The notes under the pieces: generated by a model
Database searches by the model: none
Seen by the model: only the letters and a program-made list of their open reading frames with translations
Told to the model about the DNA's origin: nothing
Program-made: the position numbers and the translations under genes
Shown here: one piece after another, positions 1 to 7,166 of the stretch
How the letters are laid out: each line of letters starts with the position of its first letter
Numbering within the stretch: position 1 is the stretch's first letter
NCBI GenBank assembly: GCA_045660295.1
Contig: JAZRDN010000033.1
Location: forward strand, 1-13,179
DNA from: RGIG8775 sp045660295
GTDB taxonomy: Bacteria; Bacillota; Clostridia; Oscillospirales; CAG-272
Direction: 5' to 3'
Length of the DNA: 13,179 bases

Positions 1-38
1 TCAAGTGTCATATGCTTGTTTCGCTTTTCGTAGTTCAT
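1..38 (-). CDS. IS30-family-like transposase, N-terminal 12 residues only (runs off the left edge)
   Basis: Reading the minus strand from the ATG at 38-36 gives MNYEKRNKHMTL before the window ends. A strong ribosome site (GGAGG, complement of 48-52) lies 9 nt upstream, which fixes this start. From memory, this opening resembles Clostridia IS30-family transposases, which begin with a short basic stretch followed by an MTL-[DE]-[DE]-R helix-turn-helix region; that is recognition of very few residues, not an alignment. The repeated and inverted motifs just upstream (56-133) support the idea that this is the end of an insertion element transcribed away from the glycan genes. The catalytic domain is outside the window, so intactness cannot be judged. 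An unrelated small regulator is the main alternative. Confidence 0.5.
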   Translation of the reverse strand, partial: MNYEKRNKHMTL

Positions 39-55
39 AGTCTGGAACCTCCTTT

Positions 56-133
56 TCCCAGACTAAATTCTACCACAAAATCTTTCCCACACTAAATTCC
101 ACTTCAAATTCCACTGTGGAATTTACTTTGGGA
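56..133. repeat. Three-copy 18-nt motif array at the presumed insertion-sequence end
   Basis: The 18-nt unit 85-102 (TCCCACACTAAATTCCAC) occurs again in direct orientation at 56-73 (16/18 identical, period 29) and in inverted orientation at 116-133 (16/18). The inner part of the inverted pair adjoins a perfect 9-bp palindrome with a one-base centre (106-114 / 116-124, centre 115). The array sits directly upstream of the partial transposase, in the place where a terminal inverted repeat and transposase binding sites would be expected. The exact outer boundary of the element and any target duplication cannot be defined with only one end in view. Confidence 0.6.
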
Positions 134-176
134 ATTCACTCCTCAAATTTTGCCCTCGGCTTTGATAAAAGCTCTA

Positions 177-205
177 TTGACATAAGCGGCTTTTTGTGAT
201 ATAAT
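177..205 (+). promoter_or_regulatory. Sigma-A-type promoter for the glycan gene pair
   Basis: TTGACA at 177-182 and TATAAT at 200-205 are separated by exactly 17 bp, a perfect consensus. It lies about 45 bp beyond the presumed IS end motif and gives a leader of roughly 65 nt before the aminotransferase start at 280. A small inverted repeat, GCTTT/AAAGC (159-163 / 168-172), lies just upstream of the -35 box. Confidence 0.85.
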
Positions 206-279
206 TACATAATATAATAACAAATGTGTTGTGTGTATTTATAAAACTTTTTAAGTGAAAACTGAAAGGGATATTTGAT

Positions 280-1419
280 ATGGAAAAAGCAATGAAAAGA
301 ATTCCGCTTGCTACGCCTACAATGCACGGTGAGGAAATGGATTATGTAAAGGAAGCCTTTGAAAAGAACTGGATCGCTCCGTTGGGCTTTAATTGCGATA
401 ATTTTGAAGATGAAATGGCAGAATATCTTGGTGTCGGTATTGATAAGCCGTATCATGCACTTTCACTTTGTTCCGGTACTGCCGCATTGCATCTTGCATT
501 AAAATTGGCAGGGGTAAAACGCGGCGATGTGGTGCTTTGTTCGGATATGACATTTGCGGCAACAGTAAACCCTGTAAGCTATGAAGGCGGAAAGCAGGTG
601 TTTATTGATTCCGAGAGAGATACTTGGAATATGGACCCTGTGGCGCTTGAAAAGGCCTTTCGAAAATACCCTGAGGCTAAAGTGGTTATGCTTGCTCACC
701 TATACGGAACTCCCTCTAAAATGGATGAGATTTTGGATGTGTGTAGAAAACATAATGCGATTCTTGTAGAGGATGCCGCGGAAGCTCTTTCGGCTACATA
801 TCACGGCAAAGAATGCGGAACCTTCGGAAAATATAGTGCCGTTAGCTTCAACGGAAATAAGATCATTACAACATCTGGCGGCGGTATGCTTATTACCGAA
901 ACCAAGGAAGCGAGAGATAAGGCTTTCTTCTGGGCAACTCAGGCAAGAGAGCCTGCGCCTTGGTATCAGCATGAGGAGATCGGATATAACTACCGTATGT
1001 CCAATGTTGTTGCAGGAATAGGGCGAGGTCAGCTTAGACACCTTGAAGAACATCGTGATTTGAAAGAAAGAATATACCGCAGATATGAGGACGCGTTCAA
1101 GGATATCCCTGTGACCATGAATCCGTATGAATGTGATATGAAGCCGAATTTTTGGCTTTCCTGTATGCTTATTGATAAGTCGTGTAATGTTGACCCGATG
1201 AAAGTTATGGGAAATTTGAACGAGGCTAATGTTGAAGCGCGCCCTATCTGGAAACCCATGCACATGCAGCCTGTGTTCAAGGGCTATGACTTTGTTTATG
1301 TAGAGGATTCGCCAGTAAACGAGGATATTTTTGCTCGCGGACTTTGTTTGCCGTCGGATATAAAAATGACAGAGAAAGAACAAGAGCTTGTAATAAAAGT
1401 TGTTAAATCTTGTTTTTGA
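280..1419 (+). CDS. DegT/DnrJ/EryC1/StrS-family PLP-dependent sugar aminotransferase, PglE-like
   Basis: A 379-residue fold-type I aminotransferase of the family that transfers an amino group, usually from glutamate, to a nucleotide-linked 4-keto sugar in the cytoplasm. Visible landmarks are CSGTAAL at 64-70 (phosphate-binding turn), the PLP ring-contacting Asp165 in VEDAAEAL, the Schiff-base Lys194 in SFNGNKIITT, and GYNYRMS at 235-241. Length matches the family (about 370-390). The start is chosen for the AAAGGG site at 265-270, 9 nt upstream. A PglC-like transferase follows after 10 bp, as in bacillosamine-type pathways, so a UDP-4-keto-6-deoxy-GlcNAc substrate (PglE role) is a reasonable inference. 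The C4,6-dehydratase and acetyltransferase partners are not in this window. Family membership is secure; the exact sugar is not. Confidence 0.9.
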   Translation: MEKAMKRIPLATPTMHGEEMDYVKEAFEKNWIAPLGFNCDNFEDEMAEYLGVGIDKPYHALSLCSGTAALHLALKLAGVKRGDVVLCSDMTFAATVNPVSYEGGKQVFIDSERDTWNMDPVALEKAFRKYPEAKVVMLAHLYGTPSKMDEILDVCRKHNAILVEDAAEALSATYHGKECGTFGKYSAVSFNGNKIITTSGGGMLITETKEARDKAFFWATQAREPAPWYQHEEIGYNYRMSNVVAGIGRGQLRHLEEHRDLKERIYRRYEDAFKDIPVTMNPYECDMKPNFWLSCMLIDKSCNVDPMKVMGNLNEANVEARPIWKPMHMQPVFKGYDFVYVEDSPVNEDIFARGLCLPSDIKMTEKEQELVIKVVKSCF

Positions 1420-1429
1420 GGTTACATAA

Positions 1430-2104
1430 ATGTACGCGAAATTTTTTAAAAGAATTATTGATTTTACTCTTTCACTTTTTGCTATCTGTGTGCTTTCGTG
1501 GTTGTTACTTATATTGACAGTGGTTGGCGCAATCGTAATGAAAGGTAATCCGTTTTTTACTCAGCTTCGCCCCGGAAAAGATGAAAAAATATTTAAACTG
1601 GTCAAATTTCGCACCATGACTAACGCCAAAGATTCGGACGGCAATCTGTTGCCCGACGAAAAGCGCCTTGTCGCTTATGGAAAGTTCCTTCGAAGCACAT
1701 CGCTTGATGAACTTCCCGAGCTTATAAATATACTTAAGGGTGATATGTCTATCGTAGGACCAAGACCGCAATTGGTTCGAGATATGGTCTTTATGAGTGA
1801 CGAGCAAAGAAAACGCCATACTGTTCGTCCCGGACTTACAGGCTTGGCGCAGTGTAACGGCAGAAATAATATGAGCTGGGAAAGGAAGTTTGAGTATGAC
1901 CTTGAATATATAGAGAAAATTACTTTTTGGGGTGATATAAAGATCATATTCAAAACGGCAATTAAGGTTTTTCAGCGTGACGGTATTTCTGAGGAGGGAA
2001 TGGCAACGGCGGAGGATCTCGGTGATTATCTTCTTCACAAGGGTGAGGTAGATAGAGCTGATTATGACAGTAAACAGGCTGAAGCAAAAGAATTGATTAG
2101 ATAA
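1430..2104 (+). CDS. Monotopic phosphoglycosyl transferase (bacterial sugar transferase family), PglC-like
   Basis: A 224-residue enzyme that moves a phospho-sugar from a UDP-sugar onto undecaprenyl phosphate, starting assembly of a lipid-linked glycan at the inner face of the membrane. One hydrophobic re-entrant segment spans about residues 13-36, followed by QLRPGK (45-50), KFRTM (59-63), the catalytic Asp93-Glu94 pair in SLDELPEL, IVGPRP (108-113) and RPGLTGLAQ (133-141). The core matches PglC-type small transferases of about 200 residues; residues from roughly 185 onward form a charged extension beyond that core. The ribosome site TGAGG (1417-1421) overlaps the stop codon of the aminotransferase, indicating a translationally coupled operon. 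Capsule, exopolysaccharide or glycoprotein assembly are all possible destinations; the sequence does not decide. Confidence 0.9.
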   Translation: MYAKFFKRIIDFTLSLFAICVLSWLLLILTVVGAIVMKGNPFFTQLRPGKDEKIFKLVKFRTMTNAKDSDGNLLPDEKRLVAYGKFLRSTSLDELPELINILKGDMSIVGPRPQLVRDMVFMSDEQRKRHTVRPGLTGLAQCNGRNNMSWERKFEYDLEYIEKITFWGDIKIIFKTAIKVFQRDGISEEGMATAEDLGDYLLHKGEVDRADYDSKQAEAKELIR

Positions 2105-2115
2105 AATATTTTTGT

Positions 2116-2144
2116 AAAAGTCCGCGCCCTCCGCGTACTTTTTT
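2116..2144 (+). terminator. Rho-independent terminator of the glycan gene pair
   Basis: An 11-bp stem with one mismatch (2116-2126 with 2132-2142), a 5-nt loop and a run of six T residues. It starts 11 bp after the transferase stop codon and separates this operon from the promoter at 2183. Confidence 0.8.
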
Positions 2145-2182
2145 GTGCCGTATAAAAAGTGCAAATCGAAATATTATTTCGG

Positions 2183-2211
2183 TTGACATTGCGGCACCGT
2201 TGTGGTAAAAT
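2183..2211 (+). promoter_or_regulatory. Sigma-A-type promoter upstream of the GH43-like fragment and ansA
   Basis: TTGACA at 2183-2188 and TAAAAT at 2206-2211 with a 17-bp spacer. Transcription would begin near 2218, only about a dozen bases before the ATG at 2231. No other promoter-like pair was noticed before ansA, so this is probably the promoter for ansA and the gene behind it. Confidence 0.75.
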
Positions 2212-2230
2212 AGTAACAGACGGTTATTGA

Positions 2231-2686
2231 ATGATAGCCCCGTTCCTTGTGCGTGACCTTAATGACGATAAAAAGTGGTGGTGCCTTTACAAGCAAAACG
2301 GCGTGTCAATGTCATATTCTTACGACCTTGAAAACTGGACGTATCACGGCAAAACGCCATGCGGCGAGAACGTATGCGCTCTGCGCGACGGCGATAGCTA
2401 TCTTATTTTCCATTCGCCGCCAAACGGTATTGGTGTCCTTCGCTCCGAAAATCTTACCGATTTCCGTGAAGAAGGCGAGCTTATAACTCTCGGACAGGCA
2501 AAGTGGGATTGGGCACACGGAAGAATAACCGAGGGATTTGTTCTCGACTTGAAAGCTCACCCCGACTACGGCAAATATATTATGTTTTTCCACGGCTCGG
2601 GTCCCGAGGACGAGGAAACGATGTTCGATTTCAACGCAAGCATAGGAATCGCATGGAGCGATGATTTGAAAAATTGGAGTTGCTAG
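2231..2686 (+). pseudogene. GH43-like beta-propeller glycosidase, N-terminally truncated remnant
   Basis: The 151-residue reading frame looks like the C-terminal part of a five-bladed-propeller glycoside hydrolase (GH43-like). Blade-type repeats are visible: a WW-CLYKQNGVSMSYSYDLENW segment near residues 16-36, YLIFHSPPNG-GVLRSENLTDF near 57-79, and a final IGIAWSDDLKNW at 138-149. Members I recall are around 300 residues, so the N-terminal half carrying the first blades and the usual catalytic Asp is missing. An in-frame TGA lies immediately before the ATG and no ribosome site is visible, so translation may be poor. The C-terminus appears nearly complete. The TAG stop (2684-2686) overlaps the ansA ribosome site. 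I read it as a decayed gene that now acts as a leader; a functional short protein cannot be excluded. Confidence 0.65.
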
Positions 2687-2694
2687 GAGGAAAT

Positions 2695-3705
2695 GTGAAA
2701 AAGAAGGTTTGTATCATATATACCGGCGGAACTATCGGAATGATACCTACAAAGCAGGGATATGTTCCCCGCGCAGGTTACCTTGGTGGTGTTCTTGCCT
2801 CAATTGACGATTTGCAAAATGAAAAAGTCCCGGAGTGGGACATGATAGAGATGTCGCCTCTGCTTGACTCGTCAAATATGACAGTGCACGAGTGGAATAA
2901 AATAGCCGAGGAAATAGAGAGAAATTACGACCGTTATGACGGTTTTGTGGTGCTTCACGGTACTGATACCATGGCGTATACCGCCGCGGCGCTCTCGTTT
3001 ATGCTTGAAAATCTGTCAAAGCCCGTGGTGCTTACAGGCTCTCAGATACCATTTTGCGAGATAAGAAGCGACGCACGCGATAATCTTATAACCTCGCTTA
3101 TTATCGCTGGAGACGGCAAGGCAAATGAAGTCTGCCTTTATTTCGGCGGTAAGCTGATGCGGGGCAACAGAGCCACAAAATATTCAGCCGACGGACTTAT
3201 TGCCTTTAAAACTCCAAACTGCCCATATCTTGCCGATGCGGGGATTGATATAAAATATAGCGAGGAGCTTTTGCGCGTGCCAAGCGGTGAATCGCTGGCG
3301 GTAAAAAGGCTCGTGCCCGTTCCTATAGGAGTTATAAAGGTCTTTCCGGGCATACAGTTTGACCTTTTCGAGTCGATAATGACCGAAAAGCTGAAGGGAA
3401 TAGTTATCGAGACCTTTGGCGCAGGCAATATTCCGGGTGACGGAAATTCGCTTCTGCCAATAATCAAAAAAGCCTTTGCCAACGGAACTGTTATTACAGT
3501 TTGCTCTCAGTGTCCGCAGGGAACTGTGTCTCTCGGAACATACGAGACAAGCAGTAGTCTTAAGGCGGCGGGCGCGGTAAGCGGTTATGATATGACCACC
3601 GAGGCGGCGGTGGTTAAGCTTTATTATCTTTTTAGCTGCGGATATGACGGCGATACTGTAAAACGCCTTATGGAAACCAATCTTCGCGGCGAGCTTTCAA
3701 ACTGA
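2695..3705 (+). CDS. ansA: Type I (cytoplasmic) L-asparaginase
   Basis: A 336-residue asparaginase hydrolysing L-asparagine to aspartate and ammonia; there is no signal peptide, consistent with the cytoplasmic type I enzyme (E. coli AnsA is 338 residues). Catalytic landmarks are YTGGTIGM (9-16, nucleophile Thr13), LHGTDTMAYTA (87-97, Thr90 and Asp91), TGSQIP (114-119) and RGNRATK (156-162, Lys162). The C-terminal LRGELSN ending also matches AnsA. I prefer the GTG at 2695 because it follows AGGAGG (2685-2690) by 4 nt and gives the typical N-terminus; a TTG at 2674 would add seven residues lying across that ribosome site. The ribosome site overlaps the stop of the upstream GH43-like remnant. 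The next gene starts 14 bp downstream, suggesting cotranscription. Confidence 0.93.
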   Translation: MKKKVCIIYTGGTIGMIPTKQGYVPRAGYLGGVLASIDDLQNEKVPEWDMIEMSPLLDSSNMTVHEWNKIAEEIERNYDRYDGFVVLHGTDTMAYTAAALSFMLENLSKPVVLTGSQIPFCEIRSDARDNLITSLIIAGDGKANEVCLYFGGKLMRGNRATKYSADGLIAFKTPNCPYLADAGIDIKYSEELLRVPSGESLAVKRLVPVPIGVIKVFPGIQFDLFESIMTEKLKGIVIETFGAGNIPGDGNSLLPIIKKAFANGTVITVCSQCPQGTVSLGTYETSSSLKAAGAVSGYDMTTEAAVVKLYYLFSCGYDGDTVKRLMETNLRGELSN

Positions 3706-3719
3706 AACGGAGAAAAAAC

Positions 3720-4814
3720 ATGAGCTTAAAAGTGAAAAAAATAATAATCAAATCCGTGTCAACCGTGCTTGCGTTTGCGGTGTTCATAGCATGCTATTAC
3801 GTTCTTTACCTTTATTGCGGATATCAGCGTGTAAAGGATAATATATATTTGACCGATATAACCGACGAGACCGAAGTCGGCGCTCCGCTCGGTCAGGAGA
3901 TAACGCTGATGACCTATAACATTGGATTTGGCGCTTATAGCAGTGATTATTCGTTCTTTATGGACGGCGGCGAGCACGCCCGCGCCTATTCAGCCGAAGC
4001 GGTTATGGAAAACCTCGGCGACGCCATAAACGCAATTGAAAACGAAAACCCCGACGTTGTACTGTTGCAGGAGGTCGATATCGACGGAACACGCAGTTAT
4101 CACATTGACCAGACGGCAGAAATTTCCGAGCATTTCGAGGGGTATGACGACGCAACGGCGGTTAATTACGATTCTCCGTATTTCTTCTATCCCTTGCGAC
4201 AGCCCATAGGGAAAAACAAATCGGGAATGATGACCTTGAGTAAATATAATATTTCTTTGGTGCGTAGGCGCAGCCTGCCTGTTGAGGATTCGCTTTATAA
4301 GTATCTTGACCTTGACCGTGCGTATACCATGACCAAAATTCCAACCGTTGGCGGAAAGAATTTTCTTGTCTATAACGTGCATCTTTCGGCGTATACTTCC
4401 GACGGAAGTATTGCCGACGAACAGCTTACAATGCTTGTGGAAGATATGATGTCACAGTATGCGAAAGGACATTACGTGGTGGCTCTGGGCGACTTCAATA
4501 AGGATCTTCTTGGCGACTCCTCGCTGTATTTCAAGCGGACCGAAGGTGAATTTACCTGGGCTCAGCCTATAAACACCGAGCTTATTCCCGAGGGAATGAG
4601 GATTCACGCGGCTACAAATGCCCCCTCTTGCCGCAACGCCGATAGCCCCTATCGAGATGACGGTACGGATTTCGTGCTGACAGTTGACGGAATGTTGGCA
4701 AGTGACAACGTAGAGGTGGTTTTATGCGAGACGGTAGACACCGATTTTAAGTGTAGCGACCATAATCCCGTGAAGTATAAAATAATACTTAAAGTTCCCA
4801 AAAAAAGTCAATAA
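3720..4814 (+). CDS. Membrane-anchored endonuclease/exonuclease/phosphatase (EEP) family protein
   Basis: A 364-residue protein with an N-terminal signal-anchor helix (about 12-33) after a basic KVKKIIIK start, which would place the catalytic domain outside the membrane. EEP superfamily landmarks are in order: MTYNIG (64-69, Asn67), VLLQEVD (114-120, metal-binding Glu118), YNVHLSAY (218-225, His221), ALGDFN (255-260, Asp258 and Asn260) and CSDHNPV (345-351, Asp347-His348). The set of catalytic residues looks complete, so it is probably an active Mg-dependent phosphodiesterase or nuclease. The substrate could be nucleic acid, a phospholipid or an inositol-phosphate-like compound, and the sequence does not decide. 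The ribosome site CGGAG (3708-3712) follows ansA closely. Convergent with the DAHP synthase gene across a shared terminator. Confidence 0.87.
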   Translation: MSLKVKKIIIKSVSTVLAFAVFIACYYVLYLYCGYQRVKDNIYLTDITDETEVGAPLGQEITLMTYNIGFGAYSSDYSFFMDGGEHARAYSAEAVMENLGDAINAIENENPDVVLLQEVDIDGTRSYHIDQTAEISEHFEGYDDATAVNYDSPYFFYPLRQPIGKNKSGMMTLSKYNISLVRRRSLPVEDSLYKYLDLDRAYTMTKIPTVGGKNFLVYNVHLSAYTSDGSIADEQLTMLVEDMMSQYAKGHYVVALGDFNKDLLGDSSLYFKRTEGEFTWAQPINTELIPEGMRIHAATNAPSCRNADSPYRDDGTDFVLTVDGMLASDNVEVVLCETVDTDFKCSDHNPVKYKIILKVPKKSQ

Positions 4815-4817
4815 CAA

Positions 4818-4845
4818 AAAACGGATAGCTTAGGCTATCCGTTTT
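4818..4845. terminator. Bidirectional terminator between the EEP gene and the DAHP synthase gene
   Basis: A perfect 12-bp stem (4818-4829 with 4834-4845) closes a 4-nt loop. On the minus strand it is followed by six T residues, so it is strongest for the pheA-DAHP synthase operon; on the plus strand the T run is shorter. Confidence 0.88.
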
Positions 4846-4854
4846 CTATTCAAA

Positions 4855-5883
4855 TTAAAGTACGTCAGCGATGTCGTAAATAAGTCTTTCTGTCTTGTCC
4901 CAGCCAAGGCAGGGGTCGGTGATAGACTTGCCGTAAACGTTTTCGCCGATCTTCTGACAACCGTCCTCGATGTAGCTCTCGATCATAAGACCCTTAACCA
5001 GCTTCTTTACCTCGGGGTTGTAACGGCAGCTATGAAGGATTTCCTTGGAAATACGCACCTGCTCAAGGTACTTCTTGCCCGAATTGGCATGGTTTGCGTC
5101 TACTATAACCGCGGGATTCGCGAGTGACGACTTTTCGTAGGTCTCGGCAAGGTGAATAAGATCCTCATAATGGTAGTTTGACATCGACTGACCGTGCTTG
5201 TTTACGTATCCGCGGAGAATAGCGTGGGCAAGCGGGTTGCCTGAGGTCTCTACTTCCCAGCCGCGGTAAATGAAGGTGTGGGAGTGCTGTGCGGCGGTAA
5301 TCGAGTTCATCATGACCGAGATGTCTCCGCTGGTGGGGTTCTTCATACCAACGGGAATATCAAGACCGCTGGAGGTAAGTCTGTGCTTCTGATTTTCAAC
5401 CGAGCGCGCGCCGATTGCCACGTAGGAAAGAAGATCGGAAAGATATCTGTAATTTTCGGGGTAGAGCATCTCGTCAGCGCAACCGAAGCCTGTCTCGGCA
5501 ATGGCTCTCATGTGGAGCTTGCGGATAGCAATTATGCCCTGAAGCATATCGGGCTTCTCGTTGGGGTCGGGCTGGTGAAGCATGCCCTTGTATCCGTCTC
5601 CAGTCGTGCGGGGCTTGTTGGTGTAGATTCTGGGGATAATGATTATCTTGTCGTTTACCTTGTCCTGAACCTTGCGAAGTCTGGAGATGTAGTCGATAAC
5701 AGCGTCCTCGCGGTCAGCGGAGCAGGGACCGATAACGAGAATAAACTTATCGGACTCGCCTGTGAATACCTTTGCTATTTCCGCGTCAAGCTTTGCTTTG
5801 TTTGCGGCAAGCTCGGGAGAAAGGGGATATTCTGCCTTTATATCCTGAGGAATAGGGAGTTTTCTTTTGAAATTCATGTTCAT
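4855..5883 (-). CDS. 3-deoxy-7-phosphoheptulonate (DAHP) synthase, class I AroF/AroG-like
   Basis: A 342-residue enzyme condensing phosphoenolpyruvate with erythrose 4-phosphate, the committed step of the shikimate pathway. Class I landmarks are VIGPCSA (50-56, metal-ligand Cys54), KPRTTGDGYKG (90-100), GARSVENQKHR (158-168), GMKNPTSG (179-186), VDANHANSGK (261-270), LMIESYIEDG (299-308) and ITDPCLGW (321-328). Length fits the AroF/G/H type rather than the fused chorismate-mutase types. The first of two ATGs (5883, 5877) is chosen because GAAGG lies about 9 nt upstream. It is the second gene after pheA, 29 bp downstream, so both are probably cotranscribed. Which aromatic amino acid inhibits it cannot be told from sequence by eye. 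Confidence 0.95.
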   Translation of the reverse strand: MNMNFKRKLPIPQDIKAEYPLSPELAANKAKLDAEIAKVFTGESDKFILVIGPCSADREDAVIDYISRLRKVQDKVNDKIIIIPRIYTNKPRTTGDGYKGMLHQPDPNEKPDMLQGIIAIRKLHMRAIAETGFGCADEMLYPENYRYLSDLLSYVAIGARSVENQKHRLTSSGLDIPVGMKNPTSGDISVMMNSITAAQHSHTFIYRGWEVETSGNPLAHAILRGYVNKHGQSMSNYHYEDLIHLAETYEKSSLANPAVIVDANHANSGKKYLEQVRISKEILHSCRYNPEVKKLVKGLMIESYIEDGCQKIGENVYGKSITDPCLGWDKTERLIYDIADVL

Positions 5884-5912
5884 TGTATGTGTGCCTTCTT
5901 TCTGTAAAACGG

Positions 5913-7001
5913 TTAAATTGCGTGGGTCTCGTCAAAGCTACCCGCGACCTTGAGCTTGTCACAACATTCGGCAAGCTCCTTAAGCATTTCTTCGCCCTCT
6001 GGGGTGTAGGGGTTTCCGTCACCCTCAATGTAAAAATAGTATTGCCATGCAAGACTTCTCATAGAGCGGCTTCGGAGCGATTGCATGTTAAAGCCGTGCT
6101 TCGCGATGATGTTTACGCTCTTAGCAAGCGCGCCCGCCTCGTTCTTGACCGTGAAAACAAGTATGAATTTTTTCTTGCTTGCGGTCTGCTCGGGGGCTCT
6201 TGAGAATATAGCGAAGCGGGTTGTGTTGCTTCGCGCCGAGTTTATAGCTCTTTCAATGACCTTGAGTCCGTATAGCGCGGCGGTCTCCTCGCTGGCAATT
6301 GCGGCAATGTGCCTGTCGTTCTGCGTAGCGACGTGTTGCGCCGCGAGAGCGGTGTTAGCGTACTCGGTCTGATTCATGTTGTGGCTCTTGATATAACTCG
6401 CGCACTGTGAAAGCGCCTGCGGATGGCTTACAACGTCTGTGATATCCGCAATGGTAGCGTCCTGCGTGCCAAGCAGATTTTGGATTATAGGTAGCTCAAA
6501 GACTCCGTTTATGTAGAGTGAGCCGGAGAAGATAAGGTCCATGACCTGACCTACCTCGCCTGCGAAGCTGTTCTCGATAGGAAGCACAGCCGAGTCGCAG
6601 ATACCGTTTTCCACCGCGCGGTAAGCCTCCTCAAAATCTCCGTAGGCAATGTGCGATGCGCCCGGGAATATACGCGTGGACGCGATATGGGCAAACGCCC
6701 CCTCAATTCCGCTGTAGGCAATCTTCATGCCGTTCTGAATACGGCTTTGATAGCTTCTTGAAATCGAAAGGACGTGCTTCATAAATCGCACGTAGTACTC
6801 CTTTAATTGGTTGTCCTCAAGATATGTTGAAGAATTTTCAAGTACCGCTTGGTCGTGCTTGGGATCGTTTACGGGGATTCCGTTTTGACATTTGTAGTCG
6901 GCGATATCCCGTACAAGTCCCATTCGGCGTGCGAACAGCTCTGCCATTTCGCGGTCAATTTTTTCAATGTGGTTCTCAACAGTCGATAGCTTGTTATTCA
7001 T
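5913..7001 (-). CDS. pheA: Bifunctional chorismate mutase / prephenate dehydratase (P-protein)
   Basis: A 362-residue fusion converting chorismate to prephenate and then phenylpyruvate for phenylalanine synthesis. Residues about 1-88 form an AroQ-type chorismate mutase (IDREMAELFARRMGLVRDIADYK with conserved Arg/Lys). Residues about 92-268 are the dehydratase (AYSGIEGAFAH at 95-105, VLPIENSFAGEV at 139-150, VSHPQAL at 191-197, SNTTRF at 258-263 with the catalytic Thr-Arg-Phe). Residues about 277-355 are the ACT regulatory domain. Two ACT motifs that bind phenylalanine in characterised enzymes are altered: GALV reads GALA (290-293) and ESRP reads RSRS (310-313). The AAAGGAG ribosome site 7 nt upstream fixes the start. 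It leads the operon with the DAHP synthase gene behind it. Confidence 0.95.
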   Translation of the reverse strand: MNNKLSTVENHIEKIDREMAELFARRMGLVRDIADYKCQNGIPVNDPKHDQAVLENSSTYLEDNQLKEYYVRFMKHVLSISRSYQSRIQNGMKIAYSGIEGAFAHIASTRIFPGASHIAYGDFEEAYRAVENGICDSAVLPIENSFAGEVGQVMDLIFSGSLYINGVFELPIIQNLLGTQDATIADITDVVSHPQALSQCASYIKSHNMNQTEYANTALAAQHVATQNDRHIAAIASEETAALYGLKVIERAINSARSNTTRFAIFSRAPEQTASKKKFILVFTVKNEAGALAKSVNIIAKHGFNMQSLRSRSMRSLAWQYYFYIEGDGNPYTPEGEEMLKELAECCDKLKVAGSFDETHAI

Positions 7002-7038
7002 GATGCAGCTCCTTTCTTAACATTTTTAGATGAGGTTT

Positions 7039-7067
7039 ATTATATCACTTTTTTTCTTTAATTTCAA
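7039..7067 (-). promoter_or_regulatory. Sigma-A-type promoter of the pheA-DAHP synthase operon
   Basis: On the minus strand, TTGAAA (7067-7062) and TATAAT (7044-7039) are separated by exactly 17 bp, leaving a leader of about 30 nt before pheA. That leader is too short for a T-box or peptide attenuator, so control at the RNA level seems unlikely. Confidence 0.82.
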
Positions 7068-7131
7068 TAGTTTGAGCGTATTTTTATTGCTTTTTTTGTT
7101 AAGGTTCAGTGATTAAAATCCACAAAAGGAG

Positions 7132-7160
7132 TTGACAAAACTATTTCATTCGTGTATAAT
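7132..7160 (+). promoter_or_regulatory. Sigma-A-type promoter of the small lipoprotein gene
   Basis: TTGACA (7132-7137) and TATAAT (7155-7160) with a 17-bp spacer, a perfect consensus. The start point should fall near 7167, at the left edge of an inverted repeat. Confidence 0.85.
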
Positions 7161-7166
7161 TACATA

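Noticed and set aside
159..172. GCTTT/AAAGC inverted repeat considered as a terminator upstream of the first promoter
   Set aside because: Only a 5-bp stem without a following T run and with no gene on the plus strand to terminate.
700..1383. Long open frame antisense to the aminotransferase gene (227 codons)
   Set aside because: It lies entirely within a well-supported gene on the other strand, has no recognisable protein features and no ribosome site; codon bias of the real gene explains it.
1505..2164. Antisense open frame of 219 codons opposite the sugar transferase gene
   Set aside because: Same reasoning: the plus-strand frame has clear catalytic motifs and the minus frame has none.
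5278..5907. Plus-strand open frame of 209 codons across the DAHP synthase gene
   Set aside because: A mirror of the conserved minus-strand gene, with no family features of its own.
7002..7038. Possible T-box or attenuator before pheA
   Set aside because: The leader after the likely start point is about 30 nt, with no anticodon-bearing stem, T-box sequence or terminator hairpin.
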